8,000 bases of DNA from Rhizobium sp. Q54 (GCA_945865855.1 CAMBES010000048.1:1-8000); one strand, 5' to 3'. Positions 1-6,463 are shown, counted from the stretch's first letter. Notes: a model not told the origin generated them from the sequence alone. Program-made: numbers and translations.

Positions 1-179
1 GCCGCCTTCTTAATTAGCAACATCGCGCGCACAACTTCCTTAGGCATTTTGTGGCCAGGATTGTGATTTTGAATTGGAAAATTTTCTACTGAGCGCTGTG
101 TTTGAGCGGCATAATAGGCTTCGGCAGGAACTTTAATTTCGCCGAAAGAATCGGATTCGATTCGGAAATTATCGGTCAT
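1..179 (-). CDS. fumC: Fumarate hydratase class II, N-terminal part (runs off left edge)
   Basis: Fumarase C reversibly hydrates fumarate to L-malate in the TCA cycle and acts in the cytoplasm as a homotetramer. Translating the minus strand from the ATG at 179-177 gives 59 complete codons before the window ends. The start RIESDSFGEI followed by the block YYAAQTQRSVENF and then KMPKEVVRA matches the conserved N-terminus of class II fumarases, where the equivalent block is usually Y-[WY]-G-A-Q-T-Q-R-S. The glycine of that block is alanine here. The catalytic residues and signature loop lie outside the window, so activity cannot be judged. The start codon shares its A with the TAA stop of the upstream 193-residue gene, and no Shine-Dalgarno sequence is visible, so translation is probably coupled. 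Aspartase and adenylosuccinate lyase belong to the same superfamily, but this N-terminus reads as fumarase. Confidence 0.93.
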   Translation of the reverse strand, partial: MTDNFRIESDSFGEIKVPAEAYYAAQTQRSVENFPIQNHNPGHKMPKEVVRAMLLIKKA

Positions 180-181
180 TA
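177..181 (-). other. TAATG stop/start overlap, 193-residue gene to fumC
   Basis: On the minus strand the TAA stop of the upstream gene and the ATG of fumC share one A. No purine-rich ribosome binding site is visible within the preceding 20 nt, so re-initiation by the terminating ribosome is the likely start mechanism. Confidence 0.8.
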
Positions 182-760
182 ACGGCTTTGTTGTGATTGA
201 TTAAGATTGGAAACTGGTCGGTAGCTTATTGGTTTTGTGAAAGCGTTTGGAGTAATCGCTGCAGTTTTTAGCGCCTCGAAAATATTTTGTTCGCCTTCAA
301 TACCTTTCAAATCTCCAGTCAAAATTTTAGCAACGATTTTCGCTAAATCTGCCTTTGCTAATTTTTTTGCATCTTCTGTGTCTAAATTTCTGAGTTTTTC
401 AGTTCTGTGAGTGCCAAGCTCTCTGGAAAGTTGTTTGGTTATAGAGTTCCATTCTGTTGAATCTGCACAACTCAACGCCAAGATTTTTTCTGCTGCCGCT
501 TTTTCGTTAATGTTTTCAAGCTGCTTAGCTCCAAAGCCAGCTAAAGAAAAGGCGGCTGAAGCAGGCTGGCCAAAAACAGGAACCAGCGAAGAGATTTTAG
601 AAAGTAGATCTGCAGCATTTGAAGCAGCGCCATTCTTCAATTCAAACTTGTCGCTGTGTGATATTTTTGCCGCCGCTTCTAACTCATTTAATTCCGTACG
701 AATAGCGCGGCGATATGTGACGACCGATTCCGCCTCTTCTCTTCTAAGTTCGTCGGCCAT
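179..760 (-). CDS. Uncharacterised 193-residue, mostly helical protein between pal and fumC
   Basis: I do not recognise this family. The protein begins with a charged, probably helical stretch rich in Glu and Arg (residues 1-32). A moderately hydrophobic, Gly/Ala/Ser-containing segment follows at about 54-79, including ISSLVPVFGQPASAAFSLAG. Then come Lys/Glu/Ala-rich helices (80-165) and a polar tail (170-193). There is no signal peptide, lipobox or clear catalytic motif, and only one cysteine (C98). The central hydrophobic segment could touch a membrane or form a buried hairpin; this is inference. The gene is translated from an ATG that overlaps the pal stop as TAATG, and it ends in a second TAATG overlap with fumC. 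That conserved-looking coupling, together with long uninterrupted coding, argues that it is real. The position suggests co-expression with Pal and fumarase but not a shared function. Confidence 0.8.
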   Translation of the reverse strand: MADELRREEAESVVTYRRAIRTELNELEAAAKISHSDKFELKNGAASNAADLLSKISSLVPVFGQPASAAFSLAGFGAKQLENINEKAAAEKILALSCADSTEWNSITKQLSRELGTHRTEKLRNLDTEDAKKLAKADLAKIVAKILTGDLKGIEGEQNIFEALKTAAITPNAFTKPISYRPVSNLNQSQQSR

Positions 761-762
761 TA
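758..762 (-). other. TAATG stop/start overlap, pal to the 193-residue gene
   Basis: This junction has the same five-base layout as the one in front of fumC. The last codons of pal (Val-Asn-stop) run into the ATG of the next gene with a one-base overlap. No Shine-Dalgarno sequence is apparent before the ATG. Confidence 0.8.
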
Positions 763-1281
763 GTTAACCGCGGTAACTGCTCTTCTGTTTTTATTGAAGA
801 TTGCTTCAGTTGCGCCGAAGAAGGCAGGACGCTCTTTGCCGAAAGAAACAGTTTTGACGCGAGCAGCTTCAACACCATTTGCGACCAGGTATTTTTTTAC
901 TGAGTTCGCTCTTTTTTCGCCAAGAGCAATGTTATATTCGCGAGTTCCGCGCTCGTCGCAATGACCCTCAATGGTTATTTTGATTGTTGGGTCGCTCTTC
1001 AGCCAGGCGATTTGCACATCAAGAATTTTTTTTGATTGGTCGTCAACGTCAGAAGAATTATATTCAAAGAAAACGCGATCTTGCACTTCAACTTGTTGTG
1101 CTTCGGTTTGCTGATCTAGAACTTCAACTTGTTGCTCGTCGAGAGTTTGATAAAGGCTAGGATCGTTTTCCATCGCGCCATCTTTAACGGCAGTTTCATT
1201 TTCAGTTACAACTGAATCGTTTTTAGCGTGACATGAGATGAGTAAAAAAATTGCGCTCAAAGTTAGAATTTTCTTAAGCAT
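760..1281 (-). CDS. pal: Peptidoglycan-associated lipoprotein Pal (OmpA-like)
   Basis: Pal is an outer-membrane lipoprotein whose periplasmic OmpA-like domain binds peptidoglycan and the TolB/TolA system, supporting envelope integrity and outer-membrane constriction at division. The 173-residue product has a short lipoprotein signal peptide ending in the lipobox LISC, with lipidated Cys at 17. A polar linker of about 50 residues follows, then an OmpA C-terminal domain at roughly 69-171. The Pal-type motif EGHCDERGTREYN (105-117) and the NKNRRAV segment (163-169) carry the Asp and Arg expected to hold the diaminopimelate of the peptide stem. Length equals that of typical Pal. The usual tolB and ybgF neighbours are absent; instead it leads a run with an unknown gene and fumC. 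A purine-rich AGAGG lies about 6 nt before the ATG, and a strong promoter lies directly upstream. Confidence 0.95.
   Translation of the reverse strand: MLKKILTLSAIFLLISCHAKNDSVVTENETAVKDGAMENDPSLYQTLDEQQVEVLDQQTEAQQVEVQDRVFFEYNSSDVDDQSKKILDVQIAWLKSDPTIKITIEGHCDERGTREYNIALGEKRANSVKKYLVANGVEAARVKTVSFGKERPAFFGATEAIFNKNRRAVTAVN
1085..1134 (-). repeat. Direct repeat in the Pal linker (QQVEV twice)
   Basis: An exact 14-nt repeat (acttcaacttgttg on the plus strand) occurs at 1085-1098 and 1121-1134, a period of 36 nt. It encodes QQVEV at residues 50-54 and 62-66 of Pal, inside the flexible linker between the lipid anchor and the OmpA domain. It probably arose by in-frame duplication. Confidence 0.8.
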
Positions 1282-1321
1282 TTAGGCCTCTTTTATTGTA
1301 TTGGGGAGTGCTTTGAAAAGC

Positions 1322-1357
1322 GGGCGGAAGTTATTTTGTGCGTGATCAAAATGTCAA
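1322..1357 (-). promoter_or_regulatory. Promoter of pal
   Basis: Read on the minus strand, a perfect -35 TTGACA (1357-1352) is followed by a 16-bp spacer, a -10-like AATAAC (1335-1330) and a C/G-rich discriminator TCCGCCC (1328-1322). The predicted start leaves a leader of about 40 nt before pal. It lies in the 91-bp gap after the autotransporter stop, so pal need not depend on transcription from the genes upstream. The -10 matches the consensus at only four of six positions. Confidence 0.7.
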
Positions 1358-1372
1358 CCTCTGAGAAGTTCT

Positions 1373-3982
1373 TCAGAATTCTTGATGTACTTTGAATGCA
1401 GCAAAATGTGATTGATAGGTAGTTCGATGTTCAAATTGATAGTCAACGCTGAAAATAATATCGTCGATATGATAGCCATTTATTTCAACCCCGAGCCTTA
1501 AACTGCCTGGATCAATTGAAGATACTTGAGAATTAAAACTTGAGTTCTGACCAGAAAAATTGCTGACGGTGTTGGAGGTGTGATTGATGAAGTTGTAGCC
1601 GTAAGATGTTTTTAAAATAGTAATGAATTTTTTGAATTCGCTGCGTTCGTGAATTTTTTCTGACCAGCTTAAGCCACCGCCAACTCTGCCTTCGAACACA
1701 TTTGAGGTTGAACCATTTACATTCAAATTAAGTGAGTCTGCACCTTTTTCGCGGTAGATGCCAGTGTTGCTGTGAAGAAAGCTTGTAGAAATTTCGGGAA
1801 TAAAATTGAGCTCGCGATTTATTTTTTTTGTCATTCCCGCTCTTAATTTTGCGACGTAACTTGAGCCGTTATAATTTGCCGAGGCGGTGGAGGAAACTGC
1901 AGGAATGGCGCGGCTTGAAGAATATTGGCTAAAAGCAATGCCGCCCAAAGAATCGAAGAAAAATTTCTTAAAATTTTGACTATTGTAAAAGTTGAGTTGG
2001 TAAGTGTTGGTGGAAGTTTTTTTTAGAGAATCGAGAGATTTTGTTTCACTGCGCGCAATGCTTAACGCCAGACCAGACATATTTTGCGGTGAGAATTCGC
2101 GATCTAATCCTATGGAAATTCCACTTAAAACTGCTTTGTAGCCAACATCGTCTGAGGTCTTGTTTTGCGTGGCTGAAGCTCCAAATGGCTGCACCCAAAA
2201 TCCATTCTTAAGTGATCCACCTTGTTGCTGTAAATTGAATGAATCTAGGGGCTGATTTGTAGAAAAAATTTGCGCAAAGCTTGTACCTTGCGCTGGTAAT
2301 TCGTAAGTGCCGGCGCGAATTTTGTCGAGTCGCATTTCGCCAGTTTTAAGTGAACTATTAACAACATTAATATTGCCAATTGCCTTGCCGCGACTTGATT
2401 GCGGTGCAAGCTGGGCAAGGGTTTGTTCGAGTTCGCTGTCGCTGAAATTTTTACTGTCGAGGTAGCTCAGGAACTCTTGCATCTTGCCGCTGCTACTAAT
2501 TTCGCTTAGATTTTCGTAAATTTTTTTGACGTTATTGCTGACGTTAATTTCGCTGGCTTGGAGGTGATCAATGTTAAGTATTAAATTATTGCCACTGACC
2601 TCGGTGCTTAGTTTGAGAAGGCCGCAACTGCTTGCGTTGCAATTATTAACTTTGATGTCGGAGATTTTTTGTAGCGACGAATTGCTGCCGCCACTGACCA
2701 GGGTTATTTGCTGACCACTGCTTAAATATTTATTCGCTGAAGAAATTATCAGTTTTGAATTGGCATCGATGCTTGCTTCACCAATTACAGCAAGGCTGCC
2801 GAAGCCATTTTTATCGCCGGCAATTTGCAAAGTGTCGCCGGAAACCAAGGAGAAATTTCCGGAAATTATTTGGTCGTTAGTTCCGAGGTTAATTATTCCT
2901 GAGCCTTTACCAACTAAGTTTCCCGCGATAGTTAAATTATTTACAACGCTTAAATCCAGAGTTCCGCTGGTGGAAATATTGCCGACAGAAACATTGTTTT
3001 CTGGAGAAAATTTTGCGCCAGAAGAAATGTTTAAAGTGCCCGCACCATTGAGCTCGCCACTTAGAGAAGAATTAGAGTTTAGAGTTAAAATTGCGCCGCT
3101 GGCGATCGAAATAGTTTCTGCTTCTACTTCGTTATTTGCATTGAATGTGCCGGAAGAAATATTGAGCGCGTTTAGATTCGAGAAATTTGCTGACTGAGTG
3201 AAGTTGTTGGTAATGTTAACGGTGCCGACATCAGAGCCTTCGACGATTCCACTAATTGTGCCGCCGGAAATATTTAGCGTGCCGTTACCGATTCTTATGC
3301 CGCCAATCAGCGTGCCAGAATTATTAATCACTGTGCCGTCGCCCTCATTATAGATCGCATATTTTGTGGCGCTGATCGTGCCAGAATTAGTGAGGGTAGA
3401 ATTAGCGCCGTCGATTCGAATTCCGTAATCTGTGCTGTCATTACCGCCGCTAATTGCGCCGGAATTAATGATGAGAGTGTAGCCGTCATTGGTGTAGATT
3501 CCGTGAGCATCGGCAGCATTTATTGTGCCAGAATTTGTGACGCTGCTGTAATTACTTAAGCTTGCTGCAGAGTTTGTTCCAGCACTGATGTAAATGCCGT
3601 AAGCACTAGAGCCGGAAGTGATGATTGCGCCTGCATTATTCGCCGAAGAAAAATCTCCACTGATGCTGATGCCCCGCCCTGAACTGTTCGCGGTTGTGAT
3701 TGTTGCGCCTGATGCGTTGCTGATTTGATTGTAGTCTCCTGTAGTTCTTATGCCGTAAGCGCTAGAGCCTTGGGTGGTTATTCTGTAAGTATTATTAATT
3801 TTTCTTGGACTCGAACTTGTTCCGGCTTGGGTGCTGTTAATTCCTGCGCCGCTGGTATTCGCAGCGGTGGTCGCGATATCGGATGTTGTTGTGTAATCAC
3901 TTTGACTGGAAGTTAAAGTGATTGCTTGAGCTTGTCGGGTAACAAGCAAGCAAAATGCCAGAAAGGCCACGCGGTGAAACAT
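1373..3982 (-). CDS. Type V autotransporter: repeat-rich beta-helical passenger plus C-terminal barrel
   Basis: Autotransporters cross the inner membrane by Sec and place a passenger on the cell surface through their own outer-membrane barrel. The 869-residue product has a signal peptide (residues 1-20, cleavage likely after AQA). A Ser/Thr/Asn/Gly-rich passenger (about 21-480) follows, with degenerate repeats around GI(R/Y) and NSGTI. A linker at 485-560 includes the phrase TLAQLAPQSS and a KTGEMRLDKIRAG stretch typical of the region before the barrel. The autotransporter barrel spans about 595-869, opening with GFWVQPFGAS and ending in an aromatic-alternating strand whose last residue is Phe, as outer-membrane assembly requires. 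The only Cys residues in the mature passenger are C448 and C453. No protease or lipase motif was seen, so adhesion or surface shielding is the safest guess. No clear ribosome binding site precedes the ATG; a TAAAAT lies about 20 nt upstream. It starts 41 bp after the iron permease stop and may be co-transcribed with it. Confidence 0.93.
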   Translation of the reverse strand: MFHRVAFLAFCLLVTRQAQAITLTSSQSDYTTTSDIATTAANTSGAGINSTQAGTSSSPRKINNTYRITTQGSSAYGIRTTGDYNQISNASGATITTANSSGRGISISGDFSSANNAGAIITSGSSAYGIYISAGTNSAASLSNYSSVTNSGTINAADAHGIYTNDGYTLIINSGAISGGNDSTDYGIRIDGANSTLTNSGTISATKYAIYNEGDGTVINNSGTLIGGIRIGNGTLNISGGTISGIVEGSDVGTVNITNNFTQSANFSNLNALNISSGTFNANNEVEAETISIASGAILTLNSNSSLSGELNGAGTLNISSGAKFSPENNVSVGNISTSGTLDLSVVNNLTIAGNLVGKGSGIINLGTNDQIISGNFSLVSGDTLQIAGDKNGFGSLAVIGEASIDANSKLIISSANKYLSSGQQITLVSGGSNSSLQKISDIKVNNCNASSCGLLKLSTEVSGNNLILNIDHLQASEINVSNNVKKIYENLSEISSSGKMQEFLSYLDSKNFSDSELEQTLAQLAPQSSRGKAIGNINVVNSSLKTGEMRLDKIRAGTYELPAQGTSFAQIFSTNQPLDSFNLQQQGGSLKNGFWVQPFGASATQNKTSDDVGYKAVLSGISIGLDREFSPQNMSGLALSIARSETKSLDSLKKTSTNTYQLNFYNSQNFKKFFFDSLGGIAFSQYSSSRAIPAVSSTASANYNGSSYVAKLRAGMTKKINRELNFIPEISTSFLHSNTGIYREKGADSLNLNVNGSTSNVFEGRVGGGLSWSEKIHERSEFKKFITILKTSYGYNFINHTSNTVSNFSGQNSSFNSQVSSIDPGSLRLGVEINGYHIDDIIFSVDYQFEHRTTYQSHFAAFKVHQEF
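3248..3772 (-). repeat. Degenerate passenger repeats of the autotransporter
   Basis: Residues about 71-245 hold at least seven copies of a diverged unit of 19-32 residues. Each carries a Y/H/R-G-I core (Gly, or Ala in one copy, at 77, 104, 129, 161, 187, 209, 228), often followed within some 12-20 residues by N(S/A)G(T/A)(I/L), for example NSGTI at 150-154 and 199-203. The pattern fits turns of a right-handed beta-helix. At DNA level the copies keep only short shared words such as gtgccagaatt, so recent expansion is not obvious. Confidence 0.75.
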
Positions 3983-4023
3983 GGGTTTTTTTGTGGTTTG
4001 GGTATTTTAGTGATTTGCGTGAG

Positions 4024-4818
4024 TTACAATTTCTTCGCGATTTTGAGGCCGATAATTAAAGCGACAAGAGTGACGAAGTAAGTGAGGAGCTGTGCGCCTG
4101 CGGGCTGATCAATATAGCCAAAAAATATGTGTAAAAATTTTCCGACGAAACTTTGTTGTGACAGAATCATCGAGAAATCGAATTCCCCAAGAGTTGGCGT
4201 TATTTGGGCGTTGATCCAAAAACCAATTCCTTGTGAAGCAATTCCCGCTGACAAGAAAATCAAAAGCCAAGTTGTAACGATAAAAAAATATTTCCCACAA
4301 GCCTTGAGAATGCCTAGATAGAGGGCGAATCCAACTGCGGAGCCGAAGATTAATCCCGCGATTAATCCAGAAATAATTCCTGAAATTTCGGTGCCGGAGA
4401 CGTAATAGCTGTAAGTGAAAAGCACGACCTCGGCACTCTCACGAAGCACGGACAAGAAGACGACAACGAGTAAAATATAAAGCGGTTTTTTTCCTTCGCG
4501 GACGGAATTGCTCAAGCGCTTTAATTCTCCAGAGATAGATCTGGCGTGCTTTTGCATCCAGAGAACGGTCCAGCCAATCATGACTGAGGCGGAAATTAAA
4601 ATAAGTCCGTTGAAAAATTCTTGACCCATTCCGTCCAGGCTTTCAGAAATTTTGTCGGTGAAAAACGCAAGAAGAAGAGAGGCGGCGATGCCAAGAGTTA
4701 GGCCGCTTAAGATCCATTTTGTACGGCCAGGAATTTCTTTAGTGGCGGCAGTTAAGATTCCTAAGATTAGCGAGATCTCAAGAATTTCACGGAAGACGAC
4801 GATTGCGATTTGAAGCAT
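4024..4818 (-). CDS. FTR1/EfeU-family high-affinity iron permease
   Basis: FTR1-type permeases move iron through the cytoplasmic membrane; in bacteria EfeU works with the periplasmic proteins EfeO and EfeB. The 264-residue product is close to E. coli EfeU in length. It has about seven hydrophobic segments and both R-E-x-x-E iron-binding motifs: REILE at 10-14 in the first helix and RESAE at 126-130 in the fourth. The second half shows the family pattern of a glycine-rich helix (about 146-171), a long hydrophobic helix (about 177-197), a soluble loop and a last helix (about 243-262). The start is firm because REILE falls at the same distance from Met as in E. coli EfeU. No Shine-Dalgarno sequence precedes it, and only 19 bp separate it from divergent hemW. 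No efeO or efeB is next to it; the downstream gene is the autotransporter. Confidence 0.92.
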   Translation of the reverse strand: MLQIAIVVFREILEISLILGILTAATKEIPGRTKWILSGLTLGIAASLLLAFFTDKISESLDGMGQEFFNGLILISASVMIGWTVLWMQKHARSISGELKRLSNSVREGKKPLYILLVVVFLSVLRESAEVVLFTYSYYVSGTEISGIISGLIAGLIFGSAVGFALYLGILKACGKYFFIVTTWLLIFLSAGIASQGIGFWINAQITPTLGEFDFSMILSQQSFVGKFLHIFFGYIDQPAGAQLLTYFVTLVALIIGLKIAKKL

Positions 4819-4850
4819 TTGAAGGAGATTAAATTTTGTGAAAAATCATC
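4819..4850. promoter_or_regulatory. 19-bp divergent control gap with imperfect dyad over the hemW start
   Basis: The start codons of the iron permease and hemW are separated by 4819-4837 only. A dyad-like element spans 4827-4850: left arm GATTAAATTTT, centre GTG (the hemW start codon), right arm AAAAATCATC. The arms match at about nine positions when one-base bulges are allowed. It resembles an operator in shape, but it matches no iron-regulator box that I can name with confidence. At least one of the two promoters must lie inside the neighbouring coding sequence, or one transcript is almost leaderless. Confidence 0.35.
4822..4828 (+). promoter_or_regulatory. Ribosome binding site of hemW, fixing its GTG start
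   Basis: AAGGAGA at 4822-4828 sits 9 nt before GTG at 4838. It is a near-perfect Shine-Dalgarno sequence and supports this non-ATG start over any downstream codon; the conserved radical SAM cysteines begin only 13 residues later. Confidence 0.8.
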
Positions 4851-5956
4851 TTTCTATTTACATACATTATCCTTTTTGCAAATCGAAATGTCCTTACTGC
4901 GATTTTAATTCGCACGTGCAGGAAGGCGTTGATCATGCGCGTTTTCTGCGTGCTTACGAAAAGGAATTAGAGTTTTTCGCGAAAAAAATTGGCGCCAGAA
5001 AGGTGAAAACAATTTTTTTTGGCGGAGGAACTCCTTCGTTAATGCCAATATTTTTAGTTGAGGGTATCTTAAAAAAAATTGCTGAATTGTGGGAGGTTGC
5101 AGAAAATTGTGAGATTAGTTTAGAGGCGAATCCTACCTCGTCAGAAGCTTCTAAATTCAAGGCTTTGCGCGATGTTGGTGTTAATCGTTTATCACTCGGA
5201 ATTCAGGCTTTAAATGACGAGGATCTTAAATTTTTAGGACGAGAACATTCGGCGAAAGAGGCGATGCAAACAATCGAAATTGCCGCAAAAGTTTTTAAGA
5301 ATTTTTCCTTCGATCTGATTTATGCAAGGCCAAAGCAGAACCTAGATCAGTGGGCTGATGAACTTAGAAGGGCGATTGATTTTGGCACAAAACATCTCTC
5401 GCTTTATCAATTAACAATCGAAAAAGGCACAAAATTTTTTACAGAATTTCAGCAAAAAAAATTCAAAATGCCCGAAGAAAACTTATCAGCAGAATTTTAT
5501 GAGATGACGAATGAAATCACGTCTGACGCTGGTTTAGAGCTTTACGAAATTTCTAACTACTCACGTAAAAATTTTGAATGTCTTCACAATCTAGTTTACT
5601 GGCAAGGTGGTGATTATTTGGGAATTGGAGCTGGTGCGCATTCGAGAATTTTTCTCGTTGGCGAAGAAAAAAGATCGGCAATTATGATGCTTCACGAACC
5701 CCTAGCTTGGTTAAAGAAAGTTGAGGAATCTGGGGCAGGAATTCAAAAGTTAGAAAAAATTTCGGCAGAAGAATTGCGTGAGGAATTAATTTTAATGGGG
5801 CTGCGTTTGCGCGATGGAATGAGTAGCGAATTTTTTGATCCAAAGAAATTACAGAATCTTGTGAATCAAGGCTTGATCGAGGTTGTGGCTGATCGCGTTA
5901 AAATTGTTGATGAAGCGAGATTGCTTACTAATTCAATCATCGAAAAGCTCATTTAA
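4838..5956 (+). CDS. hemW: HemW, radical SAM heme chaperone (formerly annotated HemN-like coproporphyrinogen oxidase)
   Basis: HemW binds heme and an S-adenosylmethionine-associated [4Fe-4S] cluster and is thought to insert heme into respiratory-chain proteins; it is not a genuine oxygen-independent coproporphyrinogen oxidase. The 372-residue product has the radical SAM motif CKSKCPYC (Cys14, Cys18, Cys21) followed by Asp22 rather than the extra cysteine of true HemN. It also has the glycine-rich FGGGTPS (61-67), the LSLGIQALND segment (118-127) and the HNLVYW motif (250-255), the HNxxYW signature tied to heme binding in HemW. The HemN C-terminal-type domain follows at about 300-372, including the EELILMGLRLRDG stretch. 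Length is close to E. coli HemW (378). It starts at GTG behind a good ribosome binding site, diverges from the iron permease, and is followed by a separate ribosomal-protein promoter. Confidence 0.95.
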   Translation: MKNHLSIYIHYPFCKSKCPYCDFNSHVQEGVDHARFLRAYEKELEFFAKKIGARKVKTIFFGGGTPSLMPIFLVEGILKKIAELWEVAENCEISLEANPTSSEASKFKALRDVGVNRLSLGIQALNDEDLKFLGREHSAKEAMQTIEIAAKVFKNFSFDLIYARPKQNLDQWADELRRAIDFGTKHLSLYQLTIEKGTKFFTEFQQKKFKMPEENLSAEFYEMTNEITSDAGLELYEISNYSRKNFECLHNLVYWQGGDYLGIGAGAHSRIFLVGEEKRSAIMMLHEPLAWLKKVEESGAGIQKLEKISAEELREELILMGLRLRDGMSSEFFDPKKLQNLVNQGLIEVVADRVKIVDEARLLTNSIIEKLI

Positions 5957-5964
5957 GCGGGAGG

Positions 5965-6000
5965 TTGCAATTAAAAAACCCCTAAATATGGTGCGCGCCC
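5965..6000 (+). promoter_or_regulatory. Promoter of rpsF-rpsR-rplI
   Basis: The -35 is TTGCAA (5965-5970). A 16-bp spacer is followed by the -10 TATGGT (5987-5992) and a discriminator CGCGCCC (5994-6000). The distance from -35 to discriminator, 23 nt, equals that of the pal and 23S promoters in this window. A C/G-rich discriminator is typical of growth-rate and stringently controlled promoters. The leader before rpsF would be about 45 nt. Confidence 0.7.
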
Positions 6001-6001
6001 C

Positions 6002-6040
6002 TTTGAGCTGTCCTATTATTCAAACTTAAATTTACTCAAA
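6002..6040 (+). promoter_or_regulatory. Possible leader hairpin before rpsF
   Basis: TTTGAG (6002-6007) is perfectly complementary to CTCAAA (6035-6040), enclosing a 27-nt AT-rich loop. The helix would end 4 nt before the rpsF ATG. In several bacteria the S6:S18 complex binds a structure in the rpsF leader and represses its own mRNA. I cannot show the published binding motif here, and a six-pair helix in AT-rich DNA can arise by chance. Confidence 0.3.
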
Positions 6041-6044
6041 TATT

Positions 6045-6455
6045 ATGCCTCTTTACGAGACCGTTTTTATTGCACGGCAAGATCTAGCTGCAGAAGACAT
6101 TGATACACTTACCGACAATCTAGCCAAGATCGTTACTAACGGCGGCGGTAAGGTTGTTTTTAGAGAGTATTGGGGCGCAAGAAATCTTGCTTACAAAGTT
6201 AAGAAAAATACACGCGGACACTACGTTTTTCTAAGTCTCGATTCTGAATATGCAGCAGTTGCTGAACTCAATCGTGTTATGGGTTTTAATGAAGATATTA
6301 TTCGCAGCGTTACCTTCAGCGTTGAGGAACATCAAGGTGAAACACCGTTATGTATCGCCAAAAATGCTAGAGATCACAAGGCTGGCAAGGTTTATATTAA
6401 GAAAGAGCCAAGCAAAATTGATTTGGCGATTGAGCAAGTTCAATTCGATATTTAG
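6045..6455 (+). CDS. rpsF: Small-subunit ribosomal protein bS6
   Basis: bS6 binds the platform of the 30S subunit together with bS18 on 16S rRNA. The 136-residue product opens with MPLYETVFIARQDL, the family start. It carries the block EYWGARNLAYKVKKNTRGHY (41-60), which corresponds to the conserved YWG-R-LAYKIKKN-GHY region, and ends the core with AELNRVMGFNEDIIRSVT (73-90). A polar tail of about 45 residues follows, as is common in alphaproteobacterial bS6. No Shine-Dalgarno sequence is visible before the ATG; the upstream 25 nt are A/T-rich. First gene of the rpsF-rpsR-rplI operon, with its own promoter. Confidence 0.96.
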   Translation: MPLYETVFIARQDLAAEDIDTLTDNLAKIVTNGGGKVVFREYWGARNLAYKVKKNTRGHYVFLSLDSEYAAVAELNRVMGFNEDIIRSVTFSVEEHQGETPLCIAKNARDHKAGKVYIKKEPSKIDLAIEQVQFDI

Positions 6456-6458
6456 GAG
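6454..6458 (+). promoter_or_regulatory. Ribosome binding site of rpsR
   Basis: AGGAG overlaps the rpsF stop codon (6453-6455) and lies 5 nt before the ATG at 6464. It fixes the start and shows that the unusual N-terminal extension of bS18 is part of the translated product. Confidence 0.8.
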
Positions 6459-6463
6459 TTTCA

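Noticed and set aside
411..767. 118-residue plus-strand reading frame
   Set aside because: It is antisense to the 193-residue gene, has no ribosome binding site or recognisable domain, and is explained as a shadow of that gene.
1358..1378. Terminator after the autotransporter
   Set aside because: TCTGA/TCAGA gives only five pairs with an eight-base loop and no T-run follows on the minus strand; the pal promoter begins immediately after it.
2760..3197. 145-residue plus-strand reading frame
   Set aside because: It lies wholly opposite the autotransporter passenger. Its Pro/Glu-rich sequence is the reverse reading of the Ser/Gly-rich repeats.
3248..3772. CRISPR array or DNA-level tandem repeat
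   Set aside because: The repeats are in frame, vary in length and share only short words; they are protein repeats of the passenger, with no constant repeat and spacer pattern.
3983..4023. Promoter for the autotransporter
   Set aside because: TAAAAT is a fair -10, but the only -35-like TTGTAA is 14 bp away, too close, and nothing at 16-18 bp resembles a -35. It is mentioned in the gene entry only.
4838..5956. True oxygen-independent coproporphyrinogen III oxidase (HemN)
   Set aside because: The cysteine motif is followed by Asp instead of the extra Cys of HemN, and the HNxxYW motif marks HemW.
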